From contig NZ_MRYI01000004.1 in assembly GCF_002260525.1 (NCBI RefSeq), positions 62,001-126,000 of the forward strand: a DNA stretch of 64,000 bases. Direction: 5' to 3'. Of this stretch, positions 38,272 to 47,018 are shown piece by piece. The stretch comes from Hahella sp. CCB-MM4. GTDB lineage: Bacteria > Pseudomonadota > Gammaproteobacteria > Pseudomonadales > Oleiphilaceae. The position numbers were made by a program, and so were the translations under genes. Below the pieces are notes generated by a model. The model saw only the letters and a program-made list of their open reading frames with translations, made no database searches and was not told where the DNA came from. Within the stretch, counting starts at the first letter, position 1. Every line of letters starts with the position of its first letter.

Positions 38272-40371
38272 ATGGACATCACTTTTGGTGGCATCAGCCA
38301 CGCGACCGGCGCCCTGGTATATTTACTGATCATGGGGTTGCTGGCCCAAGGGTATTTGCGCCGGTTAACTGACCGGGCTCTTCTGGCCGCCTGTCTTTTG
38401 ACGTCTGTCTGGCTGGGAGTCATTGCCAGTCAGCAAGCCTTTAACGCTCCCTCTTTTTTCATTCGTTATACCTTTGAAATACTTCGCAATGCAGCGTGGA
38501 TAGGAGTTCTATTTGTACTTCTCGGCGTTAGATTAAGCCGCAAGTCCAGCTCCGGGAACACTCAGTACTGGCTAGGCCTGATCATCACAGGCATTCTCAT
38601 CTTCATGCTGATAGCGGGCATGGCCAGAGGAATGTTTGGAGCCATCGTCTTCAGCGGCCAGACGCTGTTGACAGGGCAAATCGTGGTGTCTCTGGGAGGC
38701 TTGGTCCTTCTGGAGCAGGTCTGGAGAAACGTCACCGGCTATAAACGCCAGAATACGCGATATCTCTGCCTGGGCATCGGAACCTTATTCGTCTACGACT
38801 TTTTCATGTATTCCGACGCCCTGCTCTTCAACCAGATATCCCAGCCATTCTGGGACGCCAGAGGAGCGATCAACACTGTCTGTGCTCCGTTGATTGCGTT
38901 GACCATGGTCAACACCCGAAAGCAGCCACTCGATGTCCAGATTTCGCGTCAGTTTGTCTTCCACACCAGCGCCCTTGTATTTGCCGGTCTCTACCTCCTG
39001 ATCATGGCTGCCGGGGGTTATTACATCAATACTGCCGGCGGGGAATGGTCCGAGGCCCTGCTGATTATATTCTTCTTCTCAGCAACCGTTTTCCTCATCC
39101 TGCTTGCCGGATCCGCACGCCTCAGAGCCAGACTGATGGTCTTTATCAGTCAGCATTTCTTCAACTACAAATATGACTACCGTGAGGAGTGGCTGAATGC
39201 CACCGGACTGGTCACATCTCTGGAGAGTAATGACGACCTGGAAAAGAAAGTCATACAGCTCCTTGCGGAGCCCGTTGAAAGTCAGGCAGGTGCGCTTTGG
39301 CTCAAAAACGAAGATAACAATTTTTCAGCCTCGACGTTCTGGAACATGCCGGAAATCAAGTTTGACCGGATTGATAATAATTCAGAACTGGTTGATTTTA
39401 TGCGGCAGAGCGACTGGATTATCAATCTTAAGGAATACCAGCTCGACCCTACCCGCTATCACTTGATGGAGATACCCGACTGCCTTTGGACCACCCATAA
39501 ACCATGGCTACTGGTTCCATTATTTATCGGGGATGCTCTCATAGGTTTTGTGCTTATTTCAGAGCCACTGGCCAAAATTGAACTGAACTGGGAAAACTAC
39601 GACCTTCTAAAGATCGTCGCACGTCAATGTGCCAGCTATATTGCCCTGCTGCATGCCCAGAACCGGCTATCCGAATCCAAGCAGTTTGAGGCGGTTAACC
39701 GCACCTCGGCCTTTATGGTACATGACCTTAAAACCATCATCGCCCAGCTTTCCCTGTTGGTAAATAACGCGGGCAAGCATAAATCCAACCCCGTGTTCGT
39801 GGATGATATGATCACCACCACTGAGCACGCTCTCAAGAAAATGAACCACCTGTTGCTGCAGATTCGCAATCCTGTCACCCAGGACGATGTCACCCAGGTA
39901 GATGTGATCGATCTGCTGAAAGATATCATTCAACAGGAATCCCGCCGGGAACCGATACCCAGTTTTACCGGCGATGACAGCCAGGTCATTATTTCTGCGG
40001 ATAGGGAAAAGCTCAGAAGTGTGTTTGTCCACATGATCCAGAATGCTCAGGATGCTACAGACAAATCCGGTGATGTTACCGTTTCGGTCAAAAAGAGTAC
40101 TGGATGGATTGTTGTCTTTGTTCAGGACACAGGCATCGGCATGAGCGACGAATTCATCAAAGCCGAGCTATTCAAGCCCTTTACAAGTACCAAAGGGCTG
40201 ACCGGGATGGGCATCGGCGTTTATCAAAGCCGCGAGTACATCCGCAAACTTGGTGGTTCCATTGACGTCACCAGCGAACCCGGAGTTGGCACCTGCTTCA
40301 CAATCAAGATCCCATTGGTCAACACCAGTTCGGGCTATGGGAATTACAAAGGGGCAGCATATGGAAGTTGA
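38272..40371 (+). CDS. prsK: PEP-CTERM system sensor histidine kinase PrsK
   Basis: A 699-residue membrane histidine kinase. The N-terminal third contains several hydrophobic helices (about residues 10-290), then a GAF-like domain (about 310-470), then the kinase core. The likely phosphoacceptor is His484 in AFMVHDLKTIIAQLSLL; the ATP-binding domain has VFVHMIQNAQDAT, DTGIGMS and TSTKGLTGMGIGVY. This layout, with PrsR encoded next, matches the PrsK family found in genomes with exosortase A. The signal it senses is unknown; envelope or polysaccharide state is the usual guess. The gap to prsR is 138 bases. Confidence 0.9.
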   Translation: MDITFGGISHATGALVYLLIMGLLAQGYLRRLTDRALLAACLLTSVWLGVIASQQAFNAPSFFIRYTFEILRNAAWIGVLFVLLGVRLSRKSSSGNTQYWLGLIITGILIFMLIAGMARGMFGAIVFSGQTLLTGQIVVSLGGLVLLEQVWRNVTGYKRQNTRYLCLGIGTLFVYDFFMYSDALLFNQISQPFWDARGAINTVCAPLIALTMVNTRKQPLDVQISRQFVFHTSALVFAGLYLLIMAAGGYYINTAGGEWSEALLIIFFFSATVFLILLAGSARLRARLMVFISQHFFNYKYDYREEWLNATGLVTSLESNDDLEKKVIQLLAEPVESQAGALWLKNEDNNFSASTFWNMPEIKFDRIDNNSELVDFMRQSDWIINLKEYQLDPTRYHLMEIPDCLWTTHKPWLLVPLFIGDALIGFVLISEPLAKIELNWENYDLLKIVARQCASYIALLHAQNRLSESKQFEAVNRTSAFMVHDLKTIIAQLSLLVNNAGKHKSNPVFVDDMITTTEHALKKMNHLLLQIRNPVTQDDVTQVDVIDLLKDIIQQESRREPIPSFTGDDSQVIISADREKLRSVFVHMIQNAQDATDKSGDVTVSVKKSTGWIVVFVQDTGIGMSDEFIKAELFKPFTSTKGLTGMGIGVYQSREYIRKLGGSIDVTSEPGVGTCFTIKIPLVNTSSGYGNYKGAAYGS

Positions 40372-40509
40372 GGTAAGCCCGCAGAAACTGACTCAGAACA
40401 GTTAACGATCAGTTTCCAGAATCTACCAATCAAATTTTTGAATTGATTGTAGGCCCTGTTAATATCCGGGTTTACAAAATTTAATGACCATAACAAGGCT
40501 AAAGTCATT

Positions 40510-41865
40510 GTGAATAAACGATTGCTAATCATTGAAGATGATCCTGGTCTGCAAAGCCAGATGCGGTGGTGTTTTGAGGACACAGAAGTATTTGTTGCAG
40601 ATGACAGGGAATCCGCCATCTCCCAATTAAGAAGAGTGGAACCCCAGGTTGTCACGCTTGACCTCGGACTTCCTCCTGACCCGGGCGGTTCCAGCGAAGG
40701 CTTTGCCATCCTTCAGGAAATCCTCACATTGTCACCAATGACAAAAATTATTGTCGTGACGGGCCGTGAAGAGCGCGAAAATGCGGTCAAAGCGATTGGC
40801 CTGGGCGCTTGTGACTTTTACCAGAAGCCGTTGGATGCAGACATTCTGTCGTTTGTTGTTAACCGGGCATTCCGGCTATATGAGCTGGAACAGGAAAACC
40901 GCGAACTCTCCGAAAGCAAGTCCACCTCCCGGTTAAAAGGGGTTATTGCTTCAAGCCCTCCCATGCTGGAGGTGTGCAGAACCGTTGAGAAAATAGCGCC
41001 GGCGGATGTAACCACCTTGATTCTGGGGGAAACCGGAACCGGGAAAGAGGTTCTGGCCCGGGCTGTTCATGATCTCAGCCCTCGCCGTGATCACAACTTT
41101 GCCGCCATCAACTGTGCAGCAATCCCCGAGAACCTGCTGGAGAGTGAACTGTTCGGCTACGAAAAAGGCGCTTTTACCGGCGCTACCCAAATGAAAAAGG
41201 GCAAAATCGAGTTGGCCAACGGTGGCACGCTGTTCCTGGATGAAATCGGGGACATGCCCATGCCGCTGCAGGCAAAAATGCTCCGCTTCCTGCAGGAACG
41301 GGTAATCGAACGGGTGGGCGGTACCAAGGAAATTCCAGTGGATGTGCGGGTGGTCTGTGCAACCCATAGAGATGTCAGGCAGCTGATCACTGAAGGCAGT
41401 TTCCGGGAAGACTTATACTATCGCGTCAGCGAAATCACCATAGAGGTCCCACCTTTACGCTCCAGGCAGGGAGATGCTTTAGTCATTGGCCAGGCCCTGC
41501 TTAAATCGTTTTCCAAGCAACATGACAAAGGCTCCCTGTCATTTAGCGAGGATGCCGCACAGGCCATCCAGAACTACGAATGGCCCGGCAACGTCAGGGA
41601 GATGATCAACAAGGTCAAGCGGGCTACGATCATGTGTGAAGGCAAACGTGTAGTGGCTTCAGATCTTGAGCTTGGTCATGTTGAGGGCGGCGCCAAGGAA
41701 GTGTTTAATCTTCGCCAGGTACGCGAGGATGCGGAAAAAGCCGCCATCAAACAGGCTCTGGAATCGTGCGAGTACAATATGTCCAAAGCAGCTCGTCTGC
41801 TTGGCGTCACCCGCCCCACCCTATACAGCCTTACTGACAAGTACAATCTTACCACTACTCAATAA
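40510..41865 (+). CDS. prsR: PEP-CTERM-box response regulator PrsR (sigma-54 activator)
   Basis: A 451-residue NtrC-type regulator starting at GTG 40510. Receiver domain residues about 1-125 include IIEDD and the likely phosphoacceptor Asp51 (VTLDLGLPP). The AAA+ domain (about 145-375) has Walker A GETGTGKEV, the sigma-54-contacting GAFTGA motif, and LFLDEIGDM. A Fis-type helix-turn-helix closes the protein (NMSKAARLLGVTRPTLYSL). With PrsK it should activate sigma-54-dependent promoters of PEP-CTERM and exosortase-associated genes; three such promoter sequences are visible downstream in this window (50333, 52238 and 54104). Confidence 0.93.
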   Translation: MNKRLLIIEDDPGLQSQMRWCFEDTEVFVADDRESAISQLRRVEPQVVTLDLGLPPDPGGSSEGFAILQEILTLSPMTKIIVVTGREERENAVKAIGLGACDFYQKPLDADILSFVVNRAFRLYELEQENRELSESKSTSRLKGVIASSPPMLEVCRTVEKIAPADVTTLILGETGTGKEVLARAVHDLSPRRDHNFAAINCAAIPENLLESELFGYEKGAFTGATQMKKGKIELANGGTLFLDEIGDMPMPLQAKMLRFLQERVIERVGGTKEIPVDVRVVCATHRDVRQLITEGSFREDLYYRVSEITIEVPPLRSRQGDALVIGQALLKSFSKQHDKGSLSFSEDAAQAIQNYEWPGNVREMINKVKRATIMCEGKRVVASDLELGHVEGGAKEVFNLRQVREDAEKAAIKQALESCEYNMSKAARLLGVTRPTLYSLTDKYNLTTTQ

Positions 41866-41990
41866 GCTGGCCCGGCAGTGATACCAGAGATGCCTTGTCA
41901 AAGGTATCACTGCTTTAATTGACTAGTGAATTTAGTACTATTCATCTAGTTGGCTATAGTTAGATATGATGTAACCCGTCTGAAGCCCAT

Positions 41991-42836
41991 ATGAACATAG
42001 AAGATCTTATCGCCAACGCCGACAACCTGTTCGCCCTACCGGACGTTGTCACCAGACTTCAGGAAGTATTGGAAGACAAGGCGTCCACGTTTGAAGATGT
42101 GGCAGACGTTGTCTCACTGGATCCCGTGCTGACCTCCAAACTGCTCAAATTGGCCAACAGTGCCTTTTATGCGTTTGCAGCACAAATCGATACCATTCCC
42201 AGGGCGATCAACATCATTGGTGCAGATGCGGTATTCAATCTGGCATTAGCCAACAGCGCCCTAGACGCATTCAATCGACTCCCCAAGGACATCATTGACC
42301 TTGATCGCTTTTGGCGTATCAGTGTCGACTGCGCCTTGATAGCGAAGCAGTTGGGCAAATCCGTGTCCAACCAAAGTGTCGAGCGACTTTTTGTCACCGG
42401 GCTATTACACAATATCGGCGAACTCATCTGCGTGATTCAACTGCCTGATCAAGCCAGAGAAATTGCCAGCCAGACCGATCCGGATCTTTCCCTGGAATCG
42501 CAGAAATCAATGCTGGGCTTCAGTTATCTGGAGCTTTCGAAGGAGTTCATGAAAGGCTGGCAGCTTCCTCCTGAAATATATGAGGTTGTAGGAGGCATCG
42601 CGGCCCCTGTCAGCAGCAAATTCCCGATTGAATCAACAATACTATGCCTGGCGAGAAAGATCGCCTACGCTCTGGAAAACCAGCCCCCCACCGATATCGA
42701 GTCGCTTATCGAGCCCGACCAACTTGAGTTGCTGGATATAGACATGGACGATATTGCCAATGCCACAGAGTATGCCAATCTGGAGGCAATTAACGTTCTT
42801 TCCATCCTAAGCCCACAGACTATGGCGATTTTCTAG
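41991..42836 (+). CDS. HDOD-domain protein
   Basis: A 281-residue HDOD protein. NLFALPDVVTRLQEVLED and VVSLDPVLTSKLLKLANSAFYA are the standard N-terminal signature, and RLFVTGLLHNIGELI marks the degraded HD site. HDOD proteins are non-enzymatic signalling adaptors in proteobacteria. It follows prsR on the same strand after 125 bases. No GGDEF, EAL or other output domain is attached. Confidence 0.88.
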   Translation: MNIEDLIANADNLFALPDVVTRLQEVLEDKASTFEDVADVVSLDPVLTSKLLKLANSAFYAFAAQIDTIPRAINIIGADAVFNLALANSALDAFNRLPKDIIDLDRFWRISVDCALIAKQLGKSVSNQSVERLFVTGLLHNIGELICVIQLPDQAREIASQTDPDLSLESQKSMLGFSYLELSKEFMKGWQLPPEIYEVVGGIAAPVSSKFPIESTILCLARKIAYALENQPPTDIESLIEPDQLELLDIDMDDIANATEYANLEAINVLSILSPQTMAIF

Positions 42837-42921
42837 ATCCTCAAGCCCTTTCGATGAACCATTTTATGAGGCCAACCGCCGGGCACCGAAGACCGGTCTA
42901 TTGCATCATCTGCTTGATGCT

Positions 42922-43698
42922 CTAGTCCATCATCTGTTTTAGATAAAGAGCAGGTATCGCATAAGTAATGCCGCTTGGTTTTTCCAAAACGGCCTCCTTA
43001 CTTTCTTTGACAAACACTTTGTTTATCACGCCCAGTATTTCTCCCGTCTCAGGGTTAAACATCGGACTACCACTGTTTCCCGGATAGGCCGTTGCATCCA
43101 ATTGATAGACATCAAACGGCGTTCTCAGTCTTTTCAGGAGCTTCGCGTTTAGCCCTCTTGCCGTACTTGCAGGAATCGCGATTGGTGTAATAGAGCTGAT
43201 GATTCCTCTATGAGTCACCGGATAGAGACCCAGTACTATACCAATCGGAAAACCGATAAAAGCAACATCCTCACCTTCTCTGACTTTGGTCTCTGATACG
43301 GTTAATGCTGGAAGAGGTTTCCCCGGCAGCTTCAATATCGCCAGATCATAGATAGGATCACTGTTCAATACGGCAACCTTGCGTACCTCGGGGGTATTAC
43401 CTGTCCCGATAAACACCACCAGATCAAATTCTGTCTCATTTTCAATTGCTCGGACAACATGATGGTTGGTCACCACCAGGGTACCGTCTCCCACCACAAA
43501 GCCGGTGCCCGCAACCTGAGCCCGCGGGCTGGCCAACTCGTTATAACGCCCCACTCCAACAATAGATGGCTTGATTTTCTCTATGGTTGCAGGAAGATCT
43601 GCATAGGTTGGGCCGGCCATAAATGTGACAAAAAGCCAGATAAACAGGCGACGGATATTTCCCAGCAAAAAATTCACGTTGTTTTTCGTATTCTTCAT
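42922..43698 (-). CDS. Exported trypsin-like serine protease without PDZ domain
   Basis: A 258-residue S1C-type protease. An N-terminal basic and hydrophobic segment (RRLFIWLFVTFMAG...YADLPA) looks like a signal peptide with cleavage near residue 33. The catalytic triad is visible: His80 in VVTNHHVV, Asp118 in IYDLAILKL and Ser209 in YPGNSGSPMF. Unlike DegP/DegS it ends soon after the protease domain and has no PDZ domain. It is divergent from prsT; a role in processing envelope proteins is inference from context. Confidence 0.85.
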   Translation of the reverse strand: MKNTKNNVNFLLGNIRRLFIWLFVTFMAGPTYADLPATIEKIKPSIVGVGRYNELASPRAQVAGTGFVVGDGTLVVTNHHVVRAIENETEFDLVVFIGTGNTPEVRKVAVLNSDPIYDLAILKLPGKPLPALTVSETKVREGEDVAFIGFPIGIVLGLYPVTHRGIISSITPIAIPASTARGLNAKLLKRLRTPFDVYQLDATAYPGNSGSPMFNPETGEILGVINKVFVKESKEAVLEKPSGITYAIPALYLKQMMD

Positions 43699-44066
43699 TT
43701 TAAAATCACATCCCTTGGAACATCGCCAGTATCCCTTTAGTCTGGTATGTTTACCAACTTGTTAAACCTTAACTGTTATGAATTCCCGTTTAGCGATAAT
43801 GAATTTATCTCCGTAAACCTAAACAGTTTAACAGCATGAACCTTCGCCCCGTTGCCGTAGCTAAGGACCAGCAGACAACATCGGTGATGGAGAGATATCG
43901 GCGGTCAGTCTATTGATACATCCGGCTTCTACCGGATGACCCCGAAAAAATCCTAATGCATTGGATTACAGCAGTTAATTTCTTTATAAAACATAGTTAC
44001 AATCTCAAATACTAGTAACTACAACAACTACAACGATATGCAGAGAGTCATTTAAGGGAGTATTAG
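43699..44066. other. Intergenic region upstream of prsT
   Basis: A 368-base gap between the divergent protease and prsT genes. It contains a 7-base inverted repeat CATCCGG-cttcta-CCGGATG at 43919-43938 and an AT-rich stretch just before prsT with the ribosome site AAGGGAG. I looked for a sigma-54 promoter; only a poor candidate near 43888 has the right GG/GC spacing. Confidence 0.4.
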
Positions 44067-46883
44067 ATGAAAGCGCCCAGGTTTTTGCTTGTTGGCAAGA
44101 CTAAATCGTCCAGCAAGTATGCAAAACCATTAAGTACCCTACTTGTCATTTTTGCCCTTGGCTTAAATGGTTGCACCCAAGATAAAACCGACGTCGAATA
44201 CCTCGAGTCCGCCAAGAAATACGCGGCGGAGGGGGATTACAAGTCATACTCCATAGAGCTCAAAAACGCTCTGCAGCAGAACCCGGAAAATGCCGAAGCC
44301 CGTTTTCTTCTTGGCCAGTTCTATGTTGCCAATCAGTTGGGTGCCCCAGCCGAGAAGGAGCTGTCCAGAGCCATAGAGTATGGAGCCCGCAAGGCAGCCG
44401 TCAGCAAATATCTGGTTCAGGCATACTTTTTCCAGTATCAATACCAGGAATTGCTGGATGCCACAGCCACGCTGCCAGAAGGTGTTTCCGACGAGGACAA
44501 GGCTGAGATCCATTTCTACAGGGCTGCAGCCAACATCAACCTCAATAATGTCGACGAGGCACAGAAGGAATTTGATGTTGCCACCAATGCAGCTCCGGAC
44601 TCCCTCTATGGCAAACTTGCCCAAGGGTACCTCTATCTGGTCTTTGATAAGCCATCAACCGCAGAAGAAATTGCGACGGAACTGACAAAGTCAACTCCCG
44701 ACAACGCAGAAGCATTTCTGTTGCTGAGTCGGGCTAAGCTGGCATTGAAGAAACAGAAAGAAGCAGCTGATGCAATGGGTTCCGCGCTTGCATTACAGCC
44801 AAACAGATTGCAGCTATATGTGGATGCCGCCAGATTACAAATTGTTGCCAACGAGTACGAGAAAGCCGAGAAAAACATCGATTATGTTTTGAAAAAGGCG
44901 CCCAATCACCTGCCCTCCAACATTATCAAGGCAACTCTCAGGCTGCATGCAAGAGATTGGGAATCTGCCCGGATTCATGCAGATAACGCGATCACCATCA
45001 GTGAAGTCAACAAACAGGCCAAGCTGCTTTCCGGTATGGCCAACTTCTATCTGAAAAACTGGGAAATGGCCAGGGACCGACTTACTGCGGTTCATGAGTT
45101 CGTGCGCCCCGGTCACATAGCCCAGCGCATGTTGAGCTATGCGGAATTTAAGCTTGGTTACTCGCAATCTGCTGAAGAGGTTTTACAAAACCTTGGAGAT
45201 TTGAAAGAAACTGACACCAAGTTACTGGCAAGCTTCGGTAATGAATTCCTTAAAAAAGGTCAGGTTGATCAGGCGTATTCATTATTTGAAACCGCAGCCG
45301 GCCTCAACCCTGAGGACTCAGAATCCTTGACCAGACTGGGCATCCTTAAGCTCCAGCTTAGTGACATGTCTGGTGTATCCGACCTTGAAAAAGCTCTGGA
45401 ACAGGATAGCAACTCTACCTGGACCCGAGCCGCACTGGCCAAGCACTACATCAAAATGAAGGAGTTCGACAAGGCAATAGAGACCATTGAAGCCCTCGTC
45501 GCAGCTAACCCAAATCAGGTTGAACCTTTATTGCTGGCCGCAGAAGTGTACGGGGCTGCTGACCGTATCCAGGATTCCAAGAAGACGCTGGACAAGGCCT
45601 ACGCACTCAACAAAAAACATATTCCTACACTCATCGGCTATTTCAAGCTGGCATTGGCACAGAACGACCTCAAGGAAGCCAATTCAAGACTTGAGGAGAT
45701 ACTGAAGGTCGATGCTGCAAACGAGTATGCATTGATCAACACCTATCGCCTTGCCAAAAAGGAAGGCGCTGTCGATCGCGCTATGAATGCTATTGATAAC
45801 GCACTGAAGCAGGAGCCTGATCAGGGCAGTGTGAAAATTATTAAGTCGATGACCCAGGTTGACCAAGACAACCTTGAGGGAGCACTTAAGACACTGGAGT
45901 CTATTAAGGAGAACTCTCCACAATACATCCGTGCCCTATCCACAACCGGGAATATCTACCTGCAACTTGGCAAGCCAGAAAAAGCAATTGAAAGGTATCA
46001 GACCTGGACCCTGAACAACCCTAAAGACGTCAGGTCCTATCTCGCCACGGCAAAGGCCTACATGTCGAAAGAAAAATACCGGGATGCCATGGCTGCAATT
46101 CAGAAAGGTCTGACTGAAGTTCCGGGCCACAAAGATCTTCAACTGGCGGAGATCCAATTGTTGATGCTGCAGGATCAGGCCGAGCAGGCGAACAGCAAAA
46201 TTGCAAAATTCACAGCAATTTATGGTCAGAACGCCACTTTGGAATCCTATCGCGGAACTTACTTCCTCAAGAAAGGAAATTACAAAGAAGCCATCAAGCA
46301 TTTCGTCAATCTTCACCAACTGCAGCCATCCAGCCAGACCCTGATCACTCTGGCCGAGCTGTATAAGAGGGATAATCAACTCGATAAAGTTAATGCCCTG
46401 CTAACCCAATGGCTCAAGGACAATCCGAAAGACCAGGCCGCCAAGCTGTATCAGGCGAACCTGAGTATCGCCAAGGACAGCCAGGACAATTCTGCTGCAA
46501 TAGCCCAGTTTGAGTCCATCGTGAAGCAAAACAGCAACAACTATGTTGCCTTGAATAATCTTGCCTGGACACTGGGTCAGGAAGGCCGCCTGAGTGAAGC
46601 AGTGGAGTACGCCCAGAAAGCCTACAACCTTCAGCAGGATAATCCTGCTATTGCTGATACCTATGGCTACCTGCTGCTGCAGTCAGGTGATATTGATACA
46701 GCAGAACAAGTTCTGTCCAAAGCCCACAGTCAGGCGAAAGAAGAACCCAGCATCGCCTTTCATTACGCCATGGTATTAAGCCAGATCGGCAAAACAGATG
46801 AAGCAAAAACTTTGCTTTCAAAACTGGAATCCAAGGATTTTCCAGAGAAGGACGAAGCCACCAAGCTTCTGAAAACTTTATAA
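44067..46883 (+). CDS. prsT: PEP-CTERM system TPR-repeat lipoprotein PrsT
   Basis: A 938-residue lipoprotein. The signal segment ends in the lipobox LNGC with lipidated Cys36. The rest is a long array of tetratricopeptide repeats (for example EIHFYRAAANINLNNVDEAQ, YVALNNLAWTLGQEGRLSEA, PAIADTYGYLLLQSGDIDTA) to the C-terminus. This size and layout match PrsT, encoded near exosortase and EPS genes, where it is thought to scaffold polysaccharide or protein export at the membrane. It is followed by a clear terminator and the MMPL transporter gene. Confidence 0.92.
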   Translation: MKAPRFLLVGKTKSSSKYAKPLSTLLVIFALGLNGCTQDKTDVEYLESAKKYAAEGDYKSYSIELKNALQQNPENAEARFLLGQFYVANQLGAPAEKELSRAIEYGARKAAVSKYLVQAYFFQYQYQELLDATATLPEGVSDEDKAEIHFYRAAANINLNNVDEAQKEFDVATNAAPDSLYGKLAQGYLYLVFDKPSTAEEIATELTKSTPDNAEAFLLLSRAKLALKKQKEAADAMGSALALQPNRLQLYVDAARLQIVANEYEKAEKNIDYVLKKAPNHLPSNIIKATLRLHARDWESARIHADNAITISEVNKQAKLLSGMANFYLKNWEMARDRLTAVHEFVRPGHIAQRMLSYAEFKLGYSQSAEEVLQNLGDLKETDTKLLASFGNEFLKKGQVDQAYSLFETAAGLNPEDSESLTRLGILKLQLSDMSGVSDLEKALEQDSNSTWTRAALAKHYIKMKEFDKAIETIEALVAANPNQVEPLLLAAEVYGAADRIQDSKKTLDKAYALNKKHIPTLIGYFKLALAQNDLKEANSRLEEILKVDAANEYALINTYRLAKKEGAVDRAMNAIDNALKQEPDQGSVKIIKSMTQVDQDNLEGALKTLESIKENSPQYIRALSTTGNIYLQLGKPEKAIERYQTWTLNNPKDVRSYLATAKAYMSKEKYRDAMAAIQKGLTEVPGHKDLQLAEIQLLMLQDQAEQANSKIAKFTAIYGQNATLESYRGTYFLKKGNYKEAIKHFVNLHQLQPSSQTLITLAELYKRDNQLDKVNALLTQWLKDNPKDQAAKLYQANLSIAKDSQDNSAAIAQFESIVKQNSNNYVALNNLAWTLGQEGRLSEAVEYAQKAYNLQQDNPAIADTYGYLLLQSGDIDTAEQVLSKAHSQAKEEPSIAFHYAMVLSQIGKTDEAKTLLSKLESKDFPEKDEATKLLKTL

Positions 46884-46921
46884 AGCAGAGTTAGCACTCT
46901 ACCTTTATCTTAGTAAGAATC

Positions 46922-46960
46922 ATGTCGATGCTCCTTGAAAAAGGGGCATCGACATTTGGT
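46922..46960 (+). terminator. Terminator after prsT
   Basis: ATGTCGATGC (46922-46931) pairs exactly with GCATCGACAT (46946-46955), extended inward by CC/GG, followed by TTGGTTTT. It lies 39 bases after the prsT stop. The T-run is interrupted, so termination may be partial. Confidence 0.7.
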
Positions 46961-46980
46961 TTTAGTACGCACGACTGGTT

Positions 46981-46996
46981 AGGCAATCTTACAGCA
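46981..46996 (+). promoter_or_regulatory. Weak sigma-54-like promoter before the MMPL gene
   Basis: AGGCAATCTTACAGCA has GG and GC 12 bases apart, as for -24/-12 elements, but only GGCA and GCA match the consensus well. It would give a very short leader to the gene at 47019. I treat it as possible only. Confidence 0.25.
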
Positions 46997-47018
46997 CACC
47001 TGTGTAATAGAGGGAATT

